The notes under the pieces: generated by a model
What the model saw: the letters and a program-made list of their open reading frames with translations, nothing else
The model's database searches: none
Told to the model about the DNA's origin: nothing
Translations under genes and position numbers: made by a program
NCBI GenBank assembly: GCA_903922735.1
Contig: CAIXUZ010000076.1
Location: 46,595-110,594 of the forward strand
Source: an uncultured Verrucomicrobia subdivision 3 bacterium
Lineage (GTDB): Bacteria; Verrucomicrobiota; Verrucomicrobiia; Limisphaerales; UBA11358
Length of the DNA: 64,000 nucleotides
Direction: 5' to 3'
Shown here: positions 53,713 through 61,619 of the stretch, one piece after another
Numbering within the stretch: position 1 is the stretch's first letter
Layout of the letters: every line of letters begins with the position of its first letter

Positions 53713-53849
53713 GTCCTAATTTGAAAACGGAGCGCGGGTCTGTAACCCGCAGCGGGTTCGCCCGTCAGAACGATTTCGGATAAAATGGAAGCGTCTTGAA
53801 AGGTTGGGACATTGCTGCGGGTCACAGACCCGCGCTCCGAAATCAGGAC
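53713..53849. repeat. Palindromic intergenic element
   Basis: Arms CGGAGCGCGGGTCTGTAACC.. (53728-53753) and its inverted copy (53814-53839) match at 25 of 26 positions around a 60-base centre. Flanks GTCCTAATT / AAATCAGGAC extend the inversion to about 137 bp. Lies between the SDR gene and the repeat-protein gene. No transposase. Confidence 0.85.
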
Positions 53850-53897
53850 ATCACCGCATGGCCGGCAGGGCGCCGGCCAAATTCCAGCAATTACTGC

Positions 53898-56156
53898 TCA
53901 ATTGGTTTTGACGCTGTTCAGCAGATTCTGCTTCTGGTTTTCCGGCAGGGCGGTGCCGTTCAACCATTTGGTGGCGGCGGTCGGGTCGGTGCGAAGCCAG
54001 CTGCGCCCGACGTTTTGGATGGCACTGTTGCGCTGGTTGGCGTCGGTCAAGGAATTGGCAAACGGGGCGGCATATTCCGGATACTGCCACGAGAGATTGT
54101 TGACGTAACTTTGCACGGCGCTTTGTTTGGCGGTGTCTTCGGGCAGCGCGGCGAGCCATTGGCCGGCGGCGGCGGGATCGTTCTGCGCCCAGTTTTGGAT
54201 CACGGAATTGAGGGCCTGACTGCGCGTGCTGCCGGAAAAACCTGAGGCCCAATCCGCCGCCGCCTGCGGATCGTTTTGTGTCCACTGGCTGATCACCGTG
54301 ATGGCCGCCTTATTCTGCGCGTCACCGGCGGGCAAGCCGGCCACCAGCGTGGCGGCGGACTGCGGGTCATTTTGGGCCAGGCCGGAAATCATGCCCTGCA
54401 TGAAGGAGTTTTTTCCTTCGCCTTCGGACAGTGATTGAAACCAGGTGCCGGCGGCCGCGGGGTCGCTTTGCGCCCATTGCTGCGCGGCGTTTTGCAGGAA
54501 GGTGTTTTGCTGGCTGCCGGCGGGCATGGTCTGGGCGTATTTCACCGCGGCTTGCGGGTCATTCTGCGCCCATTGCTGACAGATCGTGTTCAGCGCATTC
54601 TGTCTGGCTTCGCCATCCGGCAAGCCCTGCGCCCACGCCAATGCGGCGGGCGAATCCGACTGCGCCCATTGATTCGCGAGGTTGCTGATGAAACTTTCCC
54701 GCGCCTGGCCGGCGGGCAGCGAGGCGGCCAGGTCGGCGGCGGATTGCGGGTCGTTTTGCGCGAGCTGCCAGCTCATGCTTTGGAGCGCATTCCGCTTGGC
54801 GTTGCCTTCGGGCAGCGTCTTGATCCAGTCCATCGCCGCCACCGGGTCATTTTGGGCAAGACCGCTGGCGATTGAACTGATGACATTGTTCTGCGCCTGA
54901 CCTGACGGCAGCAGGGCGGCCAGTTTCACGGCCGCCGACGGATCCTGCCACGCCAGCGAATTGACGGTGTTCTGCACGATCTTGTTGCGCTCCGCGCCGG
55001 GCGGCAAATCCTGCGCAAATTTGATCGCCGCCTCGGCATCGGTTTGAACCCAGCCATTGATGACATTGCCGAGCAGTTCCGTCCGCTTCTTGCCGGCCGG
55101 CAACGTGTTCGCATAATCCATCGCGGCCTTCGGGTCCTGCTGCGCCCATTGCTGGGTGACCGTGCTCAATGCCTGCTGTCTGGCCTGGCCTTCCGGCAGT
55201 TGTTTCGCGTAGGCCAGCGCGCCTTGCACGTCATTCTGCACCCATTGAGAAATGATGTTGTTGAGGGCATTGCGCTTGTCGTTTCCGTTCGCCAGGGAAT
55301 TGGCCCAAGTCGCCGCCGCCGTCGGGTCAGTTTGCGCCCAGGAAGAGGCGATGGCTTGATACGCCTGCGAACGCTGCTGGGCCGAAGTCAGCTCGCCCGC
55401 CTTCGCCGCCGCCGCCTGCGGATCCCGAGCCGCCCACGGCTGGAAAATCTGCCAGGCAAAACCCATGCCGAACCGGCGCGAACTGTTCAGGCCCAAACTT
55501 TTTGCCAGCTCCAGCGCCGCCGCCGGATCCGTCGCCGCCATCGCGCTCACGACACTGTTCATGACCTGATCGCGGAGCTGGCCTTTCGGAAGCTGTTTGG
55601 CCCATTCAGCGGCGGCCTTGGCATCCTTGCCGGCCCACGCGCCCACCACAATGCCGATGGCCTGCTCCCGCTCCTGCCGGCTCGTCATCGCATTGGCATA
55701 GGCCATCGCCGCCGAGACATCCGCCTCCGCCCAGCGGGCGAGCAGCGAATAGCGCACCACCCAGCGCATCTGCTGCGGCAGGTTCTTGTCCGTAAACCGG
55801 AGCAATTCGGGGATGTCCGCCACCTCCACGTCCATCAGTTGCTTGAAAAACTCCTGCTGTTCCTTTTGCAAACCGAAGCCAAAGCTCATGCGTCCGCTCT
55901 TGCTCAACTCCAGAATCTTCGCCTCCAAGTCAGCCAGCGACAGCTTGGCGGACGGCTTTTCGGTCTTTTCTGCCGAAGCGGCGGGCTTGACGCGCACCGG
56001 CGGTAGTTTGGTCGAACCCGCCTTGCCGGACACATCCGAGGCAACGGCGCTTTCGGCGGTGGCAGTTTTGGCTGGCGCGAGCTGCCGGCCAAACCAGTAG
56101 CCGCCGCCCGCCGCACACACCGCCAGCAGGAGCGAAAAGATGAAACCGTTTTTCAT
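53898..56156 (-). CDS. Secreted or membrane-anchored W-A-x-x-D-P repeat protein
   Basis: The 752-residue product begins with one hydrophobic segment (FIFSLLLAVCAAGGGYWFG) and a ~90-residue Ala/Pro/Lys linker. From residue ~120 to the end it consists of ~19 repeats of about 32 residues with the pattern (S/Q)WAQNDPQAAxxWAxxLPxGxxRxxALxxVx. Each unit looks like two short helices, an alpha-solenoid of TPR/HEAT type. Such WA-DP repeat proteins occur in this phylum; no function is established that I know of. A periplasmic scaffold or binding surface is a reasonable inference. It is isolated, with the promoter probably just before 56157. Possible recombination slippage within the repeats. Confidence 0.85.
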   Translation of the reverse strand: MKNGFIFSLLLAVCAAGGGYWFGRQLAPAKTATAESAVASDVSGKAGSTKLPPVRVKPAASAEKTEKPSAKLSLADLEAKILELSKSGRMSFGFGLQKEQQEFFKQLMDVEVADIPELLRFTDKNLPQQMRWVVRYSLLARWAEADVSAAMAYANAMTSRQEREQAIGIVVGAWAGKDAKAAAEWAKQLPKGQLRDQVMNSVVSAMAATDPAAALELAKSLGLNSSRRFGMGFAWQIFQPWAARDPQAAAAKAGELTSAQQRSQAYQAIASSWAQTDPTAAATWANSLANGNDKRNALNNIISQWVQNDVQGALAYAKQLPEGQARQQALSTVTQQWAQQDPKAAMDYANTLPAGKKRTELLGNVINGWVQTDAEAAIKFAQDLPPGAERNKIVQNTVNSLAWQDPSAAVKLAALLPSGQAQNNVISSIASGLAQNDPVAAMDWIKTLPEGNAKRNALQSMSWQLAQNDPQSAADLAASLPAGQARESFISNLANQWAQSDSPAALAWAQGLPDGEARQNALNTICQQWAQNDPQAAVKYAQTMPAGSQQNTFLQNAAQQWAQSDPAAAGTWFQSLSEGEGKNSFMQGMISGLAQNDPQSAATLVAGLPAGDAQNKAAITVISQWTQNDPQAAADWASGFSGSTRSQALNSVIQNWAQNDPAAAGQWLAALPEDTAKQSAVQSYVNNLSWQYPEYAAPFANSLTDANQRNSAIQNVGRSWLRTDPTAATKWLNGTALPENQKQNLLNSVKTN

Positions 56157-56807
56157 AGGCAGATTAGTAATGGGCTGGGTCGAGTTTCCATGGGTTCAAT
56201 AAAAAGTCCAGCCAACAAAGCCAGGCGGATTCCTTGACCCCAACTTTCTCAAAGCTGCCATCACAATGCGTTGGCAGCCTTTGTTACCGCCTTTGCTGGA
56301 AAGAAGCCGTTCTTTGGTCATATTCCCGTGGAAAACATGCTGGACAAGCGGTTGCGTCCAGCACAGCTTGAATTCCATGAAACCAGATCGGCCAGAAAAT
56401 CGCAGGCCTAGAGCGATTTAATTAAAACTGTGACCGCATCGGGCTGGTGATGTGTTCTCGATCCCTTGCTCCCGCCGGGAGAGGGAGTTGCGTTTCCCGT
56501 TTCCCGGCTTGACGAAAGCGGCAAACCGCCCGATTAACCAACGAATTATTAAGGTGGCGGCCGTCGTCAGTTTCCCAGCAGGGCCGGGGTGAGAATTCTC
56601 CCAACCAAAGTTCGCGCTTTGAACCCCTGCAACCTCAAGCTGCGCAAGCCGCTGGTAATCAAAGAGGCGATCTTGAGGTTCCTGGGGAGGGAGAACACGC
56701 CGCCAACCCAACACCGCTACAGTTTTTCTGAAAACCACGGAATACGCCCAACCCGCGAACGGAAAATGTTTTGGGTCAGGTATTTTTCGCGGTTCGCGGT
56801 GGGGAAA
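56157..56807. other. 650-base gene-free region
   Basis: Between two minus-strand genes. It holds copy B of the dispersed hairpin repeat (56281-56385) and, after it, GC-rich sequence with an open minus-strand frame (56418-56738) that has no domain and is not called. No RNA gene was seen. Confidence 0.5.
56281..56385. repeat. Dispersed hairpin repeat, copy B
   Basis: Matches 20122-20214. Hairpin CTGGAC-AAGCGGTTGC-GTCCAG at 56340-56361. On the minus strand it can read LCWTQPLVQH followed by MTKERLLSSKGGNKG, so a decayed coding origin is possible. Confidence 0.7.
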
Positions 56808-57200
56808 TTATTTTTTGCCGCCCCAAAAGGCTTTATTTTCCGCCGAGAGTTGTTTGACCTTCAATTGGCCGAGGATGGCGTGCCAGCTGATGTATATCTT
56901 GTGCCACTGGGTTTCCAGGCCGCGCAGGGCACCTTCGCCGGCCTCGCTCAAGAGCCGCAGCGACGGGGCATTGCCGATGAGGTTGTGGACTTCCTCGCGC
57001 GTGGGCGAGCCGACCTCGATGACGGCGTAAATCAGCTCCAGCTCCTGCACAATGATGCTTTTGATCTCGAGGAAATGATTTTCGTCCGCCGCAGTGAATT
57101 TTTTAGCGCGGGCGATGGAGATGAAATGGTTGAACTGCTTCCAGCACTCGATGTGGGTCTCGATTTGCGTGACGAGCTGGTTGATGTCTTTGGACGTCAT
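56808..57200 (-). CDS. Helical protein of unknown function in the motility-control cluster
   Basis: The 130-residue product (ATG at 57200, ATGA overlap with the upstream gene) is almost wholly helical: NQLVTQIETHIECWKQFNHF, FLEIKSIIVQELELIYAVIE, LRLLSEAGEGALRGLETQWH. No domain is recognised. Its start overlaps the stop of the roadblock-like gene, so translation is coupled and it most likely works with that protein and the response regulator. The longer frame to 57533 lies across the roadblock gene in another frame and is rejected. Confidence 0.8.
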   Translation of the reverse strand: MTSKDINQLVTQIETHIECWKQFNHFISIARAKKFTAADENHFLEIKSIIVQELELIYAVIEVGSPTREEVHNLIGNAPSLRLLSEAGEGALRGLETQWHKIYISWHAILGQLKVKQLSAENKAFWGGKK

Positions 57201-57526
57201 AAGTGTGGAATGGTTGGAGTGGGGAGCAACGCGGTTTGCGGGAACAGGAAAACGATCGCCCCGCCGCGCAGCTCGCGGGCCGTGATGCGCAGGCTGCCGA
57301 AATGCAGGCTGACTTCCGCGAGCGGCATCTCCGCCGCGCGGGCTTCGCGGAACAGTTCCAGCACATCGCGCCCGATGGCTTGCAGCAAGCTGTTCGGATA
57401 AGCCGAGGACACGGTCGAGGTGACGATATGGCCCTGGCGATCCACCGTGACGGTGCCGGTGGGCAACTGCTGCACCTCGGCGCGGCGGCGGCGGAACAGG
57501 CCGGATATTTTTTTCAGGAATCCCAT
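57197..57526 (-). CDS. Small roadblock/LC7-like protein
   Basis: The 109-residue protein begins with a basic amphipathic stretch (MGFLKKISGLFRRRRAE), possibly a membrane-surface anchor. A short alpha/beta domain follows: GTVTVDRQGHIVTSTVSS, LLQAIGRDVLELFREARAAE, VSLHFGSLRITARELRGGAI. The pattern is like roadblock/LC7 domains, which pair with MglA-type GTPases. It overlaps the preceding response regulator gene by 13 bases and the following gene by 4 (ATGA), forming a three-gene unit. The roadblock assignment is by pattern, not certain. Confidence 0.7.
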   Translation of the reverse strand: MGFLKKISGLFRRRRAEVQQLPTGTVTVDRQGHIVTSTVSSAYPNSLLQAIGRDVLELFREARAAEMPLAEVSLHFGSLRITARELRGGAIVFLFPQTALLPTPTIPHL

Positions 57527-58581
57527 GAGGCAACGAGTTTGCGGCTTTTTTCGGTCAGGTTCCCGGTGGCTTCCGTGGGCCAGCCGACGAGAAATGCCTT
57601 GTCGCCGTGCGGAATCATCAGCACTTGACGTTCCAAATCCTGGCCGGCGACGTGGGAGAGCGGTCCGGCCCCCAGGCGCTCGCCGAGGCGGCGGGCAATT
57701 TCTTCAGCGCGCCGCGTCCAGCGGGCGATGGCCTCCACGCTCTGCGTGCCAATGGATTCGGGTTCACCCTGGCCGGCGGGCGGCACGGCGAGAACAAAAT
57801 CCGCGCCTTCACGCGTGAGTTGCGACAGCAGCCGGATGTGCTTGCGGTGGCTGGCGCTCTCAATGGAATCAGGCTCCACCGGATTGGTTGCCTCATCGAG
57901 CGACTGGGCGGATTCGAGCAGCAGGGCGTTGACGGGTTTTTGAATGGTGCGCTCGCGGTCCGGTTCGGCGGGCAGATTTTCAAACGTGCCGGATTTCCAG
58001 GCGACAATGCGCAGAAAGGCCGCTTCCCCGCGCGCGCCTTCCGCTTCGGCATCAATCAATTCGCCGTCTTGAATCCATAATTTCGCGATCAGCGGGCCGC
58101 GGGTGATGCGCAGCACGGTGCTGCTACGGGAAAGGCATTCCATCTGGATGATGTCCATCAGGCTTTTGCTCTGGATGCCGCGGAAGCCGGGTTCGCTTTG
58201 GCGACCGAGCAGAGACTCGAGACATTCCGAAAACAATTTGGAATTGCGCTGCATCTCCGTTTTGAGCCAGAACAGATCCACGCCAAGCGCGTAGGCGCGG
58301 GAACGGTATTCTTCATCCTCCAGTCCGCTCAAGACAACGGTGCGAAGCTCGGGAAAACGGCGGCGAACGATGGCCAGCATCTGCAAACCATCAATCCGGG
58401 GCATCTTCAAATCACAGATCAATAAGCGCACCGGCTCGGTCTCGATGAGTGCCAGCGCCCGCTTGGCGTTATTAGCGGTAAGGATTTCCGGGCTGGTGGG
58501 CAATTCCTCCAACAGCTCGCGGCAAAGCGTCAACCAGTCTGCATCATCGTCCAGAATTAGAATTTTTTGACGTTTGTCCAT
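57514..58581 (-). CDS. Response regulator with DUF4388-like and roadblock-like regions
   Basis: The 355-residue protein starts with a receiver domain: ILILDDDADWL (acidic pair), LLICDLKMPRIDGL (phosphoacceptor Asp ~57), VVLSGLED (Ser/Thr switch) and FWLKTE (Lys). A DUF4388-like segment (IQSKSLMDIIQMECLSRSST ... LWIQDGELIDAEA, ~135-210) follows, as in PatA-type and gliding regulators. The remainder (~240-355) resembles a diverged roadblock or MglB-like part. No output DNA-binding domain, so it should act by protein contacts, plausibly on the GTPase encoded divergently. First gene of the minus-strand trio; ~250 bases of shared upstream region separate it from the 58831 gene. Confidence 0.86.
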   Translation of the reverse strand: MDKRQKILILDDDADWLTLCRELLEELPTSPEILTANNAKRALALIETEPVRLLICDLKMPRIDGLQMLAIVRRRFPELRTVVLSGLEDEEYRSRAYALGVDLFWLKTEMQRNSKLFSECLESLLGRQSEPGFRGIQSKSLMDIIQMECLSRSSTVLRITRGPLIAKLWIQDGELIDAEAEGARGEAAFLRIVAWKSGTFENLPAEPDRERTIQKPVNALLLESAQSLDEATNPVEPDSIESASHRKHIRLLSQLTREGADFVLAVPPAGQGEPESIGTQSVEAIARWTRRAEEIARRLGERLGAGPLSHVAGQDLERQVLMIPHGDKAFLVGWPTEATGNLTEKSRKLVASWDS

Positions 58582-58830
58582 TGGCGTTGCCAGTTAATCG
58601 CTAACCGCAATAGCACTTAAATTCAAGCGGAAACATTGCATATCAGATCCTCATAGCAATCCGCGTTCCCGCTAAACCGAAGGTTTCTTTGACGCAAATG
58701 AGACAAATCCGCCTTTTGCCGTCCCACGGCGGGACAGTTCCGGCATTTTTTATGCCAGAATGAAGGTGGCGCGATTTTTGCTAAAATTCCTTTGCGTCGC
58801 CAACGGGGCACGCCAGAATCAACTCACAAC

Positions 58831-60477
58831 ATGGCCAACCCGGTAAGAACCAAATTTGCCAGCCTGCTACGCGGGCTGTTGCATCGGCTTGACGATCGTG
58901 AAGAGCTGCCGCCGCCGCGCCCGGTTACAGCGCCAGCGTCCGCAGGGCCTTCCGTTCCCGCCCCCGCTCCGGTTCAGGTTGCCACGCCATCCCGGGCGGC
59001 CAATCCCGACGAAATCGAACTGCCGCTCGCACCCATCATCGCCGGACTGCCGATCGATCTGCGGGCAAAGCTGATGGCCGTGCCCGCAGCGGGAATGACC
59101 ATTTGCCTGCCCATTGAAATCATGATGAGCCAGCTTTCGTTCGGGGCCGTAAAGATTTCCTTCGGCGAACTGCGCCAGCTGGCGCCCAACATTTTCGCCA
59201 ATTCCGGCGGCGAGCATGACAACCGCCCTGTCAGCCTGCCGCTAAACGAAATTCTTCCACGCCTGAATCCCGCCCTGCTTTCGCGACATCCGGCTCAAAA
59301 AATCGAAGTGGCCGAAGAAATTGCCGGGCCGTTTGGCCAGCATGGTCGTGGCGTGACCTTCACCACCCAGCCGCTCAAGCCCGCCACCCCGCCACCGCCG
59401 CCGGGCCCACGCGTGGACCGGCCGGCTGTATCCGTCGAAATGCCGGCGCCAAAAGCGCCGATTGCGTTCGCCCCGCCGCCCAGTTTGCAACGCCCCGTCA
59501 CGCCGCCCCCGCCGGCGCAGCCGGTTCGTCCGGTGCCGCCCGTGGCTCCACCGCAACCGGTGCCGCCAAAGCCGGTGGTTTCCGCTGCGCCCGTTCCCGC
59601 ACCTGCGCCCGTGGCAGCAACACCGGAACCTGCGCTGCCCACGATTTTTGCTGCGCTCTGGGATTTGGCGGAGAACTGGCCGGAGGAATTGAAGGATGAA
59701 ATTTCCCGTTCCGCGCTGGCCAATGTCAGCGTGCCACTGGCGGGTGCGCTGGTGGAAGCGGGTTTGAAACGTGGCCGCGTAACGATGTCGTGGAAACAAC
59801 TGCGCATTCTGGCCAAGCCGAGTTCCACAATGTCCGCCAACGACGGGTTGGAGCTGGATTTGCCGCTGAAGGTGATTGCACCGATGTTTTTTGCCGCGCA
59901 AAAAAACCGGATGTCGGCCAGAAAGACGGTGAAGGTCTCGGCGGACATCCCCACGTTGTTCTTCGGGTTTCCGCAAGCCGCGCCGGAACCGCCGGCGAGC
60001 GCCCCCCGGCCAGTCGAAAGAAAACCGGCGGAGACGAATTTTTACGTTTGGGGCGACGAGGGCGAGACGCCGAAAACCGAATCCAATGAGGTTTCACGGC
60101 CAGCCACGCCGCAAACGGACTTCACCCATCGCAAGGCTGCGCCAGCGGAGGTGGTGCAGCGGGCGATGGCTTTGCCGGGCATTGCGGGCGTGCTCGTCAC
60201 GTTGCCGGACGGGCTGCGCGTGGCGAGCCAGGTGCCGGTGGAATTCACTGCGGACACGCTGGCGGCGTTCATCCCGCAGATCTTTGAGCGGCTGAACCAG
60301 GCGACGCGCGAACTGCGGATGGGCGCGCTGAACAATGTGAATTTCACGGTCGGCAACGTGCCGTGGAAAATTTTCCGGGTGAACGCGGTTTATTTTGCGG
60401 CGTTCGGGCGGGCGGGTGAAGGCTTGCCCACCGCCCAGCTGGCGGCGCTGGCGGCGGAATTGAACCGGAAAAAATAA
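58831..60477 (+). CDS. Proline-rich protein with C-terminal roadblock/LC7 domain
   Basis: From the ATG at 58831 the product has 548 residues. It has two structured segments (~75-140, LAPIIAGLPIDLRAKLMAVP..., and ~275-375, TIFAALWDLAENWPEEL...) separated by long Pro/Ala linkers. Its last ~115 residues (VVQRAMALPGIAGVLVTLPD ... NVPWKIFRVNAVYFAAFGR) are a roadblock/LC7 domain. The two segments look related to each other (KLMAVP / NVSVPL type helices), so an internal duplication is likely. It is followed after 10 bases by the MglA-like gene, so it may be the GTPase-activating or scaffold partner. Cytoplasmic; the start codon is preceded by CACAAC with no strong Shine-Dalgarno. Confidence 0.82.
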   Translation: MANPVRTKFASLLRGLLHRLDDREELPPPRPVTAPASAGPSVPAPAPVQVATPSRAANPDEIELPLAPIIAGLPIDLRAKLMAVPAAGMTICLPIEIMMSQLSFGAVKISFGELRQLAPNIFANSGGEHDNRPVSLPLNEILPRLNPALLSRHPAQKIEVAEEIAGPFGQHGRGVTFTTQPLKPATPPPPPGPRVDRPAVSVEMPAPKAPIAFAPPPSLQRPVTPPPPAQPVRPVPPVAPPQPVPPKPVVSAAPVPAPAPVAATPEPALPTIFAALWDLAENWPEELKDEISRSALANVSVPLAGALVEAGLKRGRVTMSWKQLRILAKPSSTMSANDGLELDLPLKVIAPMFFAAQKNRMSARKTVKVSADIPTLFFGFPQAAPEPPASAPRPVERKPAETNFYVWGDEGETPKTESNEVSRPATPQTDFTHRKAAPAEVVQRAMALPGIAGVLVTLPDGLRVASQVPVEFTADTLAAFIPQIFERLNQATRELRMGALNNVNFTVGNVPWKIFRVNAVYFAAFGRAGEGLPTAQLAALAAELNRKK

Positions 60478-60487
60478 CCAATAAATT

Positions 60488-61102
60488 ATGGCCATCATCA
60501 ATCAAGCGACCAAGGAGTTGCAGGTCAAAATCGTGTATTACGGCCCGGCGATGGGCGGCAAGACAACCAACCTCGTGCAAGTTCACGATCACGTCCAGAC
60601 GGCGGCAGGCAACAAGGGCAAGCTCGTCTCGCTGGCGACGAGCTCGGACCGCACGCTGTTTTTTGATTTCCTGCCCATCGAGGCGATGACGATCAAGGGA
60701 TTCAAAACGAAGTTCCAGCTCTACACGGTGCCGGGCCAGGTGATTTACAACACCACGCGGCAACTGGTGTTGCGCGGCGTGGACGGCATTGTGTTTGTCG
60801 CCGATTCGCAATACGAAAAGATGCCGGAGAACGTGGAAAGCTTTCAGAACCTCGTGGATAATTTGAATTCCCTGAAGATGAATCTGGCGGATATTCCGTA
60901 TGTGCTCCAATACAACAAGCGCGATTTGCCGAACGCCGCGCCGGTGGAATATCTGGATTACCTCCTCAATAACCGCGAGGTGCAGGTGCCTTCGTTCCAG
61001 TCCACGGCGCACAAGTGTGAGGGCGTGTTCGAGACCTTGAACATGATCACCCGTCTGCTGCTTCAGAAATACATCAATCAAACCGTCCCGCCCGCCGCAT
61101 GA
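60488..61102 (+). CDS. mglA: MglA-type Ras-like GTPase
   Basis: The 204-residue protein has the MglA layout: KIVYYGPAMGGKTTNL (P-loop), the switch I-like segment with SSDRTLFFDFLPIE, the switch II-like YTVPGQVIYNTTR (the TVPGQ of MglA), and NKRD (G4). MglA proteins sit at a cell pole when GTP-bound and direct gliding or twitching motility. They are turned off by MglB-type roadblock proteins, two of which are beside this gene. It stops 1 base before the next gene's ATG. Identification is firm; its polarity role here is inferred from the family. Confidence 0.93.
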   Translation: MAIINQATKELQVKIVYYGPAMGGKTTNLVQVHDHVQTAAGNKGKLVSLATSSDRTLFFDFLPIEAMTIKGFKTKFQLYTVPGQVIYNTTRQLVLRGVDGIVFVADSQYEKMPENVESFQNLVDNLNSLKMNLADIPYVLQYNKRDLPNAAPVEYLDYLLNNREVQVPSFQSTAHKCEGVFETLNMITRLLLQKYINQTVPPAA

Positions 61103-61103
61103 C

Positions 61104-61586
61104 ATGGCCACCTTGCCGCAACTCATCGAGGAAGACGTCCGACAACTCGACGCCGTGCTGGCCACGTTTGTGGCTCAGTCCGACGCCATTGCCGTTCTGG
61201 TGATTGACAAAGGCGGCTTTCTGCTAGCCCACCACGGTGATGCGGAGAACCTTGATTTCACCACCATCGGCGCGCTGGCATCCGGGGCGTTCATGGCCAA
61301 CCAAACCATCGCCGGACTGGTGAATGAAAAGAATTTCGACTCCATCTACCAGCAGGGCGAGAAGTTCAGCCTGTTCGTCATTAATGTAGATGAACATTGC
61401 CTGCTCGTCGTCATCTTCAAATCCCAATCCGGCGTGGGCGTGGTGAAATATTACGCCACCGGTGCCGTCAAACAGATTGCCCAGCAACTCGCCGTTGCCC
61501 GCGACCGCAACCCGTCCGCAGGGCTTGACCTATCAGCCATGAATGTCATTGACCCGCAGGAGTTGTTTCGCAAAAAAAGCGCTTGA
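61104..61586 (+). CDS. Roadblock/LC7 domain protein (MglB-like)
   Basis: The 160-residue product carries one roadblock/LC7 domain: LDAVLATFVAQSDAIAVLVI, GGFLLAHHGDAENLDFTTIG, LASGAFMANQTIAGLV and FSLFVINVDEHCLLVVIFK. It lies directly after the MglA-like gene (start 2 bases after its stop) and 33 bases before pilT. MglB-like roadblock dimers stimulate GTP hydrolysis by MglA, so a GAP role is the natural inference. Cytoplasmic, no signal. Called MglB-like rather than mglB because several roadblock proteins lie nearby and the true partner is not fixed. Confidence 0.88.
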   Translation: MATLPQLIEEDVRQLDAVLATFVAQSDAIAVLVIDKGGFLLAHHGDAENLDFTTIGALASGAFMANQTIAGLVNEKNFDSIYQQGEKFSLFVINVDEHCLLVVIFKSQSGVGVVKYYATGAVKQIAQQLAVARDRNPSAGLDLSAMNVIDPQELFRKKSA

Positions 61587-61619
61587 TAATCCAGGATTAA
61601 GCGGTAGAAGGAATGGACC

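Noticed and set aside
56418..56738. 106-codon minus-strand frame in the gene-free region
   Set aside because: No domain, odd composition, and no supporting start context.
57201..57533. N-terminal extension of the 130-residue helical protein
   Set aside because: It lies across the roadblock-like gene in another frame; the ATGA overlap at 57197-57200 marks the natural start.
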